Part shown: in pieces, positions 48,584-56,925 of the stretch
Position numbering within the stretch: the stretch's first letter is position 1
Layout: each line of letters starts with the position of its first letter
Assembly: GCA_030748435.1 (NCBI GenBank)
Contig: JASMLZ010000022.1
Span: 1-64,000 of the forward strand
Origin: Gammaproteobacteria bacterium
Lineage (GTDB): Bacteria; Pseudomonadota; Gammaproteobacteria; Pseudomonadales; Balneatricaceae
DNA length: 64,000 nucleotides
Direction of reading: 5' to 3'
Notes under the pieces: model-generated
What the model was told of the DNA's origin: nothing
The model's database searches: none
What the model saw: only the letters and a program-made list of their open reading frames with translations
Made by a program: the position numbers and the translations under genes

Positions 48584-48605
48584 TATCTTTTAGCTTGGGG
48601 AATTG

Positions 48606-49400
48606 ATGATGTTTGACTATAAAGCGGCTGCCAACCTTCTGGCCCAACGCACCATCCTTGTCACCGGGGCCAGCTCTGGTATCGGCCGCACCGCAGCTAT
48701 AACCTATGCTGGCCTGGGCGCCACGGTTATACTGCTTGGCCGTAGTGTAGAGAAGCTGGAAAGCGTATATGACGAAATAGAGGCTCTGGGCCTTGCCCAG
48801 CCCGCTATCTACCCAATAGACCTGAGTTCTGCCACAGCAGCAGATTATGACGCCATGGCTGCCACTCTGGAAACCGAGTTCGGGCATCTGGACGGCCTCT
48901 TGCACAACGCCTCTATACTGGGTGAGCGCACCCCAATCAGCCAATATGAGGCCAGTACATGGCAACAGGTTATGCAGGTTAATGTCAATGCCGCCTTTAT
49001 GATGACACAAGCATTATTGCCCTTATTGGAAAAATCAGCAGACGCTGCCATTATCTTTACCAGCTCGACTGTTGGCTATCAGGGCAGGGCCTACTGGGGA
49101 GCCTATAGTGTTTCCAAGTTTGCCACAGAAGGCATGACGCAAATTTTGGCTGCCGAATTGGAAAATATCAGTAATATTCGGGTCAATGTTATTAATCCCG
49201 GTGCTACCCGCACCAATATGCGTGCCAAAGCCTATCCCGGAGAGGATCCAGCCACCATACCAACGCCAGAAGATATTATGCCGATATACCACTATCTGAT
49301 GGGGCCCGACAGCACAGGCATTACCGGCCAGCACTTTGCCGCACAGGGCAACAATGTGCCCATCACAGCTAACAGGGCAACTTATATAGAAACCGGATAA
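48606..49400 (+). CDS. yciK: YciK-family short-chain dehydrogenase/reductase
   Basis: A 264-residue SDR. The cofactor motif is VTGASSGIGRTAA, and the catalytic YxxxK lies in YWGAYSVSKFATEG. NPGATRTNMRAKAYPGEDP is typical of YciK proteins, whose substrate is unknown. Two adjacent ATGs (48606, 48609) follow a GGGG ribosome-binding site. It ends before a hairpin that separates it from the convergent DUF3549 gene. Confidence 0.92.
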   Translation: MMFDYKAAANLLAQRTILVTGASSGIGRTAAITYAGLGATVILLGRSVEKLESVYDEIEALGLAQPAIYPIDLSSATAADYDAMAATLETEFGHLDGLLHNASILGERTPISQYEASTWQQVMQVNVNAAFMMTQALLPLLEKSADAAIIFTSSTVGYQGRAYWGAYSVSKFATEGMTQILAAELENISNIRVNVINPGATRTNMRAKAYPGEDPATIPTPEDIMPIYHYLMGPDSTGITGQHFAAQGNNVPITANRATYIETG

Positions 49401-49425
49401 CAGGTGGCACTGGGGTTATTACTGT

Positions 49426-49447
49426 GTAGGTCGGGTTTTAACCCGAC
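49426..49447. repeat. GTAG-headed REP-like hairpin, possible bidirectional terminator
   Basis: GTAG at 49427-49430 is followed by a perfect palindrome, GTCGGGTT-tt-AACCCGAC (49430-49447). The GTAG tetranucleotide plus GC-rich hairpin is the layout of REP sequences moved by RAYT transposases. It sits between the convergent yciK and DUF3549 genes and could also stop transcription in both directions. Confidence 0.6.
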
Positions 49448-49474
49448 ATATCCGCTCTAAATGGGAATCAATAA

Positions 49475-50524
49475 TCAGGCCATCTGGGCCTGCAATAACG
49501 CACCAAAGGCGGCCGCCAAACGGTCACTGCGTTGTGGACTACGCATTAAGTGCAAAATAGCCAGACGCAAGTCTTGTTGATACATCAACTCGCCTACCAA
49601 ACCATTAAACACCCCCTGATCAACAGCACAGGCTTCCACAAAAGCCATCAATACAGCCCTTTCGCGCAGATCCGCCTGGCATTTACTGGCTACCACGGCC
49701 AGCAACTCTACATCGACAATGGGTGTGCCAGCCAGCAGCCGTAACAGCCAATCCTGACGTGCCTGGCTATTGGGCGCCTGACTAACCGCTCGCAAGCAAG
49801 CAATTCTTTCACCCGCATCCTGAGTCTGCTGCCCACGCTGCAAAAAAGCCTTACTTATCTGGTGAGGCAAGATAACATTTTCGCACTGTATGGCCAGGCT
49901 AACCAACACCGGGGTTGGTAATCCATCAAGGCTCTTCACCACTGCTTGAGCCAGAAGCTCATCATCCACCAGACGCTGAGCCAAATCAGCAAAGCCTTGA
50001 ATACCCAGTTGTTGCCAGTTATCACCCTGCTTTGCAGCCAGTATATACTGGCGCACCGGCTGGTAAAACGCCGATGGCGACTGCTTTAACAAGCTGCGCG
50101 CCTGAGCATTAAAAGCCGCCATGCGCTCCTGATCAGGGGTAAACGCCAAATTGCTGTGTTGCAATTTGTCCCCAATAGCAGCAGATTCCTGCCGCTCCAG
50201 CATATTGGTACCAATAGTTTCCAGCAGCTGATTAAGAAATTCATCACGCGCCGCCTGCACCAAATAGCCCTGCTCATCTAAAGGAAACTTTAAAAACCAA
50301 ATTGTTGGTGCCGCTTCCTGCCGCTGCGTTTGCCATAATAAAATGCCTAGCCATGCATGTCTGAGCCAAGGCAAAGGATAAGGTTTTTGCGAGTTTTCAA
50401 ACGCGTGGAACTGGGTGGCAGTTAATTTAGTCAGGCGACAACCAATATCAAAAATACGATAATGCCCATCTACTTGATTAAACAGATCTGAAAGAGTTTG
50501 CAGAGAATTAATAGCAGGCTGCAT
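49475..50524 (-). CDS. DUF3549 family protein
   Basis: A 349-residue soluble protein whose N-terminus (LSDLFNQVDGHYRIFDIGCR, then QFHAFENSQKPYPLPWLRHAWLGILLWQ) matches the DUF3549 family of gammaproteobacteria, of unknown function. The rest is mainly alpha-helical and rich in Gln, Leu and Ala. ATG 50524 is used; an in-frame TTG would add three residues. Divergent from the GIY-YIG gene 60 bases away. Confidence 0.8.
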   Translation of the reverse strand: MQPAINSLQTLSDLFNQVDGHYRIFDIGCRLTKLTATQFHAFENSQKPYPLPWLRHAWLGILLWQTQRQEAAPTIWFLKFPLDEQGYLVQAARDEFLNQLLETIGTNMLERQESAAIGDKLQHSNLAFTPDQERMAAFNAQARSLLKQSPSAFYQPVRQYILAAKQGDNWQQLGIQGFADLAQRLVDDELLAQAVVKSLDGLPTPVLVSLAIQCENVILPHQISKAFLQRGQQTQDAGERIACLRAVSQAPNSQARQDWLLRLLAGTPIVDVELLAVVASKCQADLRERAVLMAFVEACAVDQGVFNGLVGELMYQQDLRLAILHLMRSPQRSDRLAAAFGALLQAQMA

Positions 50525-50584
50525 AATGACCAATAAGCAGTTAGAATATAAACGACATTATACTCTTTTTGCAGCCATTAGGTA

Positions 50585-50869
50585 ATGAGCAGTCAACCCA
50601 ACGCAGGTGCCCAGCAATGGTGGGTTTATATGGTGGAAACCGTGTCTGGCAAACTCTACACGGGCATCACCACCAACCCACAACGACGTTTTGCCGAACA
50701 CCAGAGCAATCCCAAGCTGGGTGCACGCTTCTTTCGTAGCGACGCTGCCAAAGCGCTGGTTTACACCGAGCCACAAGCCGACCGAGCCAGTGCCTGCAAG
50801 CGGGAAGCAGCCATTAAAAAACTGTCCCGCACAGCCAAACTGGCTTTAATGGATGACGTCGGCCGCTAG
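50585..50869 (+). CDS. GIY-YIG domain protein (YhbQ/UPF0213 type)
   Basis: A 94-residue single GIY-YIG nuclease domain: WWVYMVETVSGKLYTGITTNPQRRFAEHQ holds the YxV/YTG strands and the arginine, and KREAAIKKLSR ends the fold. Members cut DNA in vitro, but their cellular role is unclear. It ends four bases from the convergent DUF3726 gene, so the transcripts must overlap. Confidence 0.9.
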   Translation: MSSQPNAGAQQWWVYMVETVSGKLYTGITTNPQRRFAEHQSNPKLGARFFRSDAAKALVYTEPQADRASACKREAAIKKLSRTAKLALMDDVGR

Positions 50870-50873
50870 CTCA

Positions 50874-51587
50874 CTAACTAGGGCCAGCCCCACTCGCCCG
50901 AGACAAGTCAGACTCAGGTACAAATGAAGCCATCATCATACTTTTCAAGCGAGTCACCAGTGCTGCATCCACCAAAATACCCTGATCAAGGCTACGCTCA
51001 CGCCAGCCCAATAAGTCAGCCCCATCAGTGATTAACTGGCCGGCAATATCTTCTTCACCAATGCGTAACAGCAGTTCATCTTTATCCACCACTGGCGCAT
51101 GTGGCTGGTAGAGACCCAAAGGTCTGCCATTAGCAGCCATTAGCAAGCACCGCTGAGCGCCACTATGGTGGACAAAATATAAGGCCAGTGCTTGTTGCGC
51201 CCGAGCCTGAGTCATAGGCTTGCTTAACCATGCCATCAGCACCGGTGCCACCAACACCCCTTGTGAGGTATTACATATGCGTACCGCAGTGGCACCATGC
51301 GATAGGGCCACACCCAAACCAAGTTCGGCCTGCACCAGAGCTGACTGCCCTTGTGCATCAAACACCCACTCTGCACCCTTTTTTACTAAGGTAGGGGCTT
51401 GCACGCCGGGCTGCAGACCACTTAAAGCCGCATCGATGACGGTACTATTGGCCAAACCGTATTGATAGCAGGCCGCAGCTCGCGCACCGGCACCCAACTG
51501 GTCACCAGGAGTAAACCCCAGACCTTCGACACTGCGTTTTACCAAAAACTTCATTTCATTGGCAGAAATTTGTACTAGACTAGCCAT
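50874..51587 (-). CDS. DUF3726-like protein
   Basis: 237 residues, soluble, no signal peptide. The N-terminus (ISANEMKFLVKRSVEGLGFTPGDQLGAGARAAACYQYG) resembles DUF3726, a family I know only as uncharacterised. No catalytic motif is recognised. It overlaps the 567-residue gene by eight bases and has a strong AGGAGG ribosome-binding site, so it is the last gene of the operon. The family call is from memory of the N-terminal pattern. Confidence 0.6.
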   Translation of the reverse strand: MASLVQISANEMKFLVKRSVEGLGFTPGDQLGAGARAAACYQYGLANSTVIDAALSGLQPGVQAPTLVKKGAEWVFDAQGQSALVQAELGLGVALSHGATAVRICNTSQGVLVAPVLMAWLSKPMTQARAQQALALYFVHHSGAQRCLLMAANGRPLGLYQPHAPVVDKDELLLRIGEEDIAGQLITDGADLLGWRERSLDQGILVDAALVTRLKSMMMASFVPESDLSRASGAGPS

Positions 51588-53283
51588 TGGCCACCTCCTG
51601 TTGCACAGTTATGGTGGGTGCGACTGGAAAAGACCAGTCATCGTGACCATCAGTGCCCAGTTCTGATATCAGGGGAGCTCCCTGGAACATAGTATTGCGT
51701 ACCCACAGAGCAGACTTAGGGTCAAATTTACTGACCCCGAAAAAGGCCAGTTTAGCGCGCAATAAATGCATGGGGAGTACGTTCGCATCAAGCAGGTTGG
51801 CACGAATTTCACCGTAAGTGGTTTGTGACATGGTAGCAATGCGGGCCACAATGCCTTGGTGACTTGGATAACGCAACAGAAAATCCGCCACAGTGATCTC
51901 TTGATCAATGGCCAACAAAGACAGTAGGTCCGTGTGACAATCCTGTACCGCTCTAGCAATACCCAGGAACATTTGTAGTTCAGCACCCGCATCAGTACCC
52001 ACCTTGCCTAACCTTGGCTCAATCTTATTCTGGGAGTAGTACCAGAAGGTTGCACCTTGCTGGGGATCATTAAAATCATAGTCAAATACCCAGTCATACT
52101 TATCTTGCACCGCATCAGCCAAGTCTTGCGCATAAGCAGTGGGATCATACTGCAAAGACTCCACCACAGCCATTTGTTGGGCCAAACTGTCAACCATTTG
52201 CGGATACAGTTCCAGCATCAGATTAAGCAACAGCTCTTGGGTTTCCAGACTGTAATTACGCTCCGCCCATTGATGAATTTGCTGCCAACTATGCACTTCT
52301 GTTGCAGTACCATTAAACCAGTTGCTCAAGGCTTCCAAATCAGCCAATAAAATGTGGTTGTTATTGGCCTGCCAGGCGTCAAAAGTACTTACTTCACGGA
52401 TATGCTGACAGGCCCGAGTCATCAACTCCTGTAACTGGTTGATCTGGGCAGCTGCCACTGGCATCTGCAATACCCGTGCTAGAGCCGTTTCACGCTGCAA
52501 AACCCACTGCGCCATCACCTGCGGATGGTTAATTAACCAAGGTGCCATACCTAACCCTGTCGAGTTACCTATGCCCAGATAACGTTGCAAATCCACATCC
52601 ATATCCACAGCATGAGGATAGGCATCCTGATGCACCATATGATGCAACTGGTCCAGACTGAATTGACGCAACAAATAGCAAACCAGCATTTCACTGGCAA
52701 AAGGGCTGGCCAGATCCGGGTGCTGGTTGACTACCTTGTCCCAATCGCAAGCACCAAACTTGCCAGCACCATAAACTGCTGTGGTGCGATATAAGTAACC
52801 TACTTCAGACAACCGCTTTACATCTGGTTGACGCCCATGACGCAAATTCTCCAATACTTCACTGAACACCCGAGCACTGCGGTTAGCACGTGCCAAAGAA
52901 ATACTACGAGCATCAATGCGACCCGCTTCCTGTAACGGTACATTAGCAGCCAACATAGCCAGAGTCACATCGTCCACCTCACCTTCCAGCAAGGTCATGG
53001 TGAGATCCCATTGTTCCGCAATAACCCGGTCATCGCGCTCATTGGGATCCAGATATTGCGAAAAAACAACAAAGCTTAAATGGCTGTTAGGTGTTTGGAT
53101 ATCAAACACCGCCTGACCATAACCATGTTTATCCAGATCAAAACGGCTATATTCGATACGCCACTGATTAGCCATCATATGACGCACTAGAGTACGCATA
53201 AAACTTAAGCGGCTGGCAAACCCAGCCCCAAGCCGATGCAGATCCATCGCCTGAGCTGGGGGCCGCAAAATTGCATTTTGCAT
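51580..53283 (-). CDS. Unrecognised 567-residue protein of the ALDH/M19-like operon
   Basis: I do not recognise this protein. It is soluble, rich in Gln, Leu, Trp and Asp, with no signal peptide or membrane helix. Distinctive segments are YGAGKFGACDWDKV (about 175-190), RYLGIGNSTGLGMAPWLINHP (about 240-260), FWYYSQNKIEPRLGKVG (about 410-430), and PMHLLRAKLAFFGVSKFDPKS near the C-terminus. Gene position between the M19-like and DUF3726-like genes, with an 8-base overlap downstream and 32 bases upstream, shows it belongs to the operon. It could be an enzyme or a ligand-binding protein. Confidence 0.85.
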   Translation of the reverse strand: MQNAILRPPAQAMDLHRLGAGFASRLSFMRTLVRHMMANQWRIEYSRFDLDKHGYGQAVFDIQTPNSHLSFVVFSQYLDPNERDDRVIAEQWDLTMTLLEGEVDDVTLAMLAANVPLQEAGRIDARSISLARANRSARVFSEVLENLRHGRQPDVKRLSEVGYLYRTTAVYGAGKFGACDWDKVVNQHPDLASPFASEMLVCYLLRQFSLDQLHHMVHQDAYPHAVDMDVDLQRYLGIGNSTGLGMAPWLINHPQVMAQWVLQRETALARVLQMPVAAAQINQLQELMTRACQHIREVSTFDAWQANNNHILLADLEALSNWFNGTATEVHSWQQIHQWAERNYSLETQELLLNLMLELYPQMVDSLAQQMAVVESLQYDPTAYAQDLADAVQDKYDWVFDYDFNDPQQGATFWYYSQNKIEPRLGKVGTDAGAELQMFLGIARAVQDCHTDLLSLLAIDQEITVADFLLRYPSHQGIVARIATMSQTTYGEIRANLLDANVLPMHLLRAKLAFFGVSKFDPKSALWVRNTMFQGAPLISELGTDGHDDWSFPVAPTITVQQEVANG

Positions 53284-53315
53284 AACGCATTACCTCTATC
53301 ACAGAGTTAGATTTA

Positions 53316-54308
53316 TTATGAACTCTCTTGCGGACCGAAGCTATGACGACAAAACTCCAGCCAATTACGTCCCATTATTTTTTCTACTTCCTGATTATTA
53401 AAACCTTTCTTATGCAAGCCTTGCACAATATTGGGAAAGTCAGAACTATCCCTAAACCAGGCTAAAGGCGCCGGCCAAGCAGCATTGCTGGCACTGCCTT
53501 CACCATAATCCATATGTTTACTCCAGCGCCCATTGCGCATCCATTCAAGCACCGCAAGAGGCTGGTTAAGGCACAGATCACTACCCATACCAACACGATC
53601 AATACCCATCAAGTCAACCGTATCGGCAACCATATTGCAGAAACTTTCCAAGCTACACTGGGGACCATTTTTTAGATGAAAAGGATACATACTAAAGCCC
53701 AGTAGGCCGCCACTCTCTGCTAAAGCAGTCAGTACACGCCTGGATTTGTTGCGCCTGGCCGGTGTAAAAAAGTCGGGGTTGGCATGGCTGATAACAATCG
53801 GCCGCTGGGATAGCTCAATGGCCTGCATAGTGCTCTCTTCAGCACTATGGGACATATCAATAACCATACCAACACGGTTCATCTCTTCGATTACTACCTT
53901 GCCAAACCGCGTTACACCTGGATCTGCAGACTCATAACAACCCGCTGCCAATAAGCTTTGATTGTTATAGGTCAACTGCATAATGCGCACACCAAGTTGA
54001 TGGAATATTTCCACCAGATCAATATCATCTTCAATGGGCGAGCAGTTTTGGAAGCCAAAAATGATACCCACCTTATTTTGCGCATGGGCGGCTTCAATAT
54101 CTGCTGCCGTATGTACCGGCATGATCAGATCGTCATGCTGTGCAAACCGGCGATTCCAGGCACCAATATTAAGCAAGGTTTCACGACAAATTTCGTGATA
54201 GGCAATGGTCACATGCACAGCACTTAAGCCGCCAGCGCGCATCTGTTCAAATATATCCCGACTCCAGTTGCTGTACTGCAAGCCATCAATCATCATCATT
54301 TTTGTCAT
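53316..54308 (-). CDS. M19 membrane-dipeptidase-like protein with altered metal site
   Basis: A 330-residue amidohydrolase-type TIM barrel of the renal dipeptidase family. Conserved parts include the two later histidines in VIDMSHSAEES and PIVISHANP, and VGMGSDL near the end. However, the N-terminal HxD zinc motif (usually DGHND) reads DGLQYSN, and the bridging glutamate region reads IIFGFQNCSP. It therefore lacks three canonical ligands and may use one metal or act on a different substrate. Similar proteins occur near dimethylglycine and betaine genes in Pseudomonas, from memory. Confidence 0.85.
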   Translation of the reverse strand: MTKMMMIDGLQYSNWSRDIFEQMRAGGLSAVHVTIAYHEICRETLLNIGAWNRRFAQHDDLIMPVHTAADIEAAHAQNKVGIIFGFQNCSPIEDDIDLVEIFHQLGVRIMQLTYNNQSLLAAGCYESADPGVTRFGKVVIEEMNRVGMVIDMSHSAEESTMQAIELSQRPIVISHANPDFFTPARRNKSRRVLTALAESGGLLGFSMYPFHLKNGPQCSLESFCNMVADTVDLMGIDRVGMGSDLCLNQPLAVLEWMRNGRWSKHMDYGEGSASNAAWPAPLAWFRDSSDFPNIVQGLHKKGFNNQEVEKIMGRNWLEFCRHSFGPQESS

Positions 54309-54405
54309 CTTGCCTCTCGCACTTAATGCTGGTTAGAGATCTGGCTTATCTATACAACAACCAGGCGACAACTAGTAGTCCACCACTATGCCGCTACTAT
54401 CAAGC

Positions 54406-55839
54406 TTAACCTTTGATGTAACAGGTCTTAACTTCGGTGTAAAACTCCTCTGCATACTGGCCCTGTTCACGGGAACCATAGCTGGAGTTTTTGCGACCGC
54501 CAAATGGCACGTGGTAGTCAGTGCCTGCTGTAGGCAGGTTCACCATGGCACAGCCAGTCTTGGCATGACGCTTAAAATGGCTGGCATACTTTAAAGACTG
54601 GGTGCAGATACCGCCAGTCAAGCCATATTCAGTATCATTAAGCGTGGCTAGCGCTTCGTCATAGTCAGCCACCTTGATAATGCAGGCTATCGGGGCAAAG
54701 GTTTCTTCACGGTTAATACGCATATCGTTGCGAGTATTAATAAACAGCGCCGGGGTCATAAAGTAACCTTTGCTATCATCAATATCACCACCACAAACCA
54801 GCTCACAGCCTTCATCTTGTGCCAACTGCATATAGTCCCGGTTTTGTTGCAACTGTTTGGCATCCACAACAGGGCCAATATTGACACCTTCCGCCAAGGC
54901 ATCACCCACTTTTAACTTAGCCATACGCGCTTGCATTTTTTCCACAAAAGCATCATGTACTCCAGCCGTCACAATCAAACGCGTAGAAGCGGTGCACTTC
55001 TGGCCAGTACCACCAAAGGCACCGCCTACGGCACAGTCAGCAGCATTATCCAAATCAGCGTCATCGAGCACGATCAAGGCATTTTTACTGCCCATTTCCA
55101 ATTGGAACTTGGTTAGGTTACCAGCAGCAGCCTGAGCCACACGACGCCCCACCTGTAGAGAACCCGTAAAGCTGATCGCATCAACTTCAGGGCTGTTAAT
55201 CAATTGCTCACCTACTTCTGCCCCAGAACCCATCACCAGATTAAATAAGCCGGCAGGGATATTTTGCTTGGCAATAATTTCGGTTAGGGCCACAGCACTA
55301 GCTGGAGTCAAGTTGGCTGGCTTCCAAATCACCGCATTACCAAAAGCCAGGGCCGGAGCAATTTTCCAGGCAGCCGTAGCCGTGGGGAAATTCCATGGAC
55401 TGATGATCGTCACCACCCCCATAGGCTCTCGACGGGTTTCAATTTCAACCCCGGGACGTACAGAATCAGCTGTTTCACCCATTTGGCGCAATACCTGTGC
55501 CGCATAGTACTGAAAGAATTGACCAGCACGATAAACTTCACCGCGGCCTTCAGCAAAAGGCTTACCTTCTTCACGGGATAACAGGGTCCCCAACTCATCA
55601 CACCGGGCGATCATTTCATCACCAATGGCTTGCAGCACTTGCAAGCGAGCTTCCAGACCCGTAGCCTGCCAAGCCAGCTGTGCTTGTTGAGCCGCAGATA
55701 ATGCCGTGCGCACCTGCGCAGAGGAGGCTTGGGCAAATTCACCAATGACTTCGGTGTAATTGGATGGGTTCAGGTTTTTGATGCTGCTAACACCTTCAAC
55801 CCAATTACCAGCAATATAGTTTTTCTGAATCTGTGACAT
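54406..55839 (-). CDS. NAD(P)-dependent aldehyde dehydrogenase (alpha-ketoglutaric semialdehyde type)
   Basis: A 477-residue ALDH with all catalytic elements: SPWNFPTATAAWKIAPALA, the general base Glu in LEMGSKN, the nucleophile Cys in GGTGQKCTAST, and EETFAPIACI. The LEMGSKNALIVLDDADLD and TAGTDYHVPFGGRKNSSYG segments are like alpha-ketoglutaric semialdehyde dehydrogenases of sugar-acid and hydroxyproline catabolism. First gene of the four-gene operon, 97 bases before the M19-like gene, and divergent from a LysR regulator. Confidence 0.9.
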   Translation of the reverse strand: MSQIQKNYIAGNWVEGVSSIKNLNPSNYTEVIGEFAQASSAQVRTALSAAQQAQLAWQATGLEARLQVLQAIGDEMIARCDELGTLLSREEGKPFAEGRGEVYRAGQFFQYYAAQVLRQMGETADSVRPGVEIETRREPMGVVTIISPWNFPTATAAWKIAPALAFGNAVIWKPANLTPASAVALTEIIAKQNIPAGLFNLVMGSGAEVGEQLINSPEVDAISFTGSLQVGRRVAQAAAGNLTKFQLEMGSKNALIVLDDADLDNAADCAVGGAFGGTGQKCTASTRLIVTAGVHDAFVEKMQARMAKLKVGDALAEGVNIGPVVDAKQLQQNRDYMQLAQDEGCELVCGGDIDDSKGYFMTPALFINTRNDMRINREETFAPIACIIKVADYDEALATLNDTEYGLTGGICTQSLKYASHFKRHAKTGCAMVNLPTAGTDYHVPFGGRKNSSYGSREQGQYAEEFYTEVKTCYIKG

Positions 55840-55956
55840 ACAGGTTTCCTGTTAATCCCAATTAGTTGAATAAATAAAGAAGCATTTTAGTACCATTCTC
55901 ATGATAATAATAATTAATTGATTGTTTGCTTTGATAAGTTTTGCTTTAATACGCAA
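55840..55956. promoter_or_regulatory. Divergent control region of the ALDH operon and LysR gene
   Basis: A 117-base AT-rich interval between the ALDH start and the LysR ATG. A LysR-type operator (T-N11-A dyad) is expected here, and AT-rich dyads such as AATTAATT are present, but I could not single out one. No other gene fits. Confidence 0.5.
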
Positions 55957-56880
55957 ATGTTGCCCGATATTAAAATTGCCCACCTGAGAACCTTTATCAC
56001 GGTTGCCGAATGCGGTAATTTTCGCCGTGCAGCCAATATACTGTGTCGCTCCCAGCCGGCAGTCAGCTTAGCTATCAAACAGCTGGAGCGGCTACTAGGT
56101 GCAGAACTATTCGATAAACAAAAGCAGGGCCAACTCACTGCCTTCGGTAACAACTTTTTACCTCAGGCAACACATCTGTACCAGCAATACCAAAACACCT
56201 TAACCAGCGCACTGCAGATTGCCCAAGCCAAAACTGGCACCGTACGTTTAGGTGTCCTGCCCTCTGTCGCCAAGCATTTTCTAAGCCATATTATGCGCTG
56301 CTTTATGCAGCAATACCCATTAGTTGAGCTACAGGTTCAGGATGACAATGGTGACAATCTACGTAGTAAATTGCTAGCTGGGCAAATTGATCTTGCCGTC
56401 AGTAGCATATGGCAGCACGAACCAGATATAGAACATCGTGATATATGCCGTGATACGGTTGGTTTGGTAGGCGTAAAGGAACACCCCTGTATGCAAACCG
56501 AGAGCATTGATTGGCAGCAGATAGCACAACACCGACTGATTCGTAACGGCACTACACCATTAATCAACAATACCGCCGCCCATGCCTTTATCAATGCGCC
56601 CATGCATATTGCCAATATGGCATCTCTAGAAGCCGTGCTTAGTGCTGGCGCAGGTATTACCACCCTACCATGGCTGGCTTTCCCACAAAACAATACCCAT
56701 TTAGCCTTTAGAGTGTTGCAGCAGGGACAAATACAACGCCGTATAGCCCTGCTACAGCTAAGGCAGGCACACCAACTACCAGCAACACAAGCTTTGGAAA
56801 AGGTTATTTTGACGCACTTTGCCAGTGCTGCCAAGAACCTGCAAAATGCTTACCTAACCATAGGGCCGGCCGAGGGTTAA
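55957..56880 (+). CDS. LysR-family transcriptional regulator
   Basis: 307 residues: an N-terminal winged HTH (FITVAECGNFRRAANILCRSQPAVSLAIKQLERLLGAELF) and a C-terminal substrate-binding domain of the periplasmic-binding-protein type (from about residue 95, with TVRLGVLPSVAKHF). ATG 55957 is preferred to the TTG at 55918. Being divergent from the ALDH operon, it probably regulates it, with a pathway intermediate as inducer. Confidence 0.92.
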   Translation: MLPDIKIAHLRTFITVAECGNFRRAANILCRSQPAVSLAIKQLERLLGAELFDKQKQGQLTAFGNNFLPQATHLYQQYQNTLTSALQIAQAKTGTVRLGVLPSVAKHFLSHIMRCFMQQYPLVELQVQDDNGDNLRSKLLAGQIDLAVSSIWQHEPDIEHRDICRDTVGLVGVKEHPCMQTESIDWQQIAQHRLIRNGTTPLINNTAAHAFINAPMHIANMASLEAVLSAGAGITTLPWLAFPQNNTHLAFRVLQQGQIQRRIALLQLRQAHQLPATQALEKVILTHFASAAKNLQNAYLTIGPAEG

Positions 56881-56925
56881 TCAAACTTAGTTCGATTGCG
56901 CAAACTGGCACTAACTAGAGTGTCT

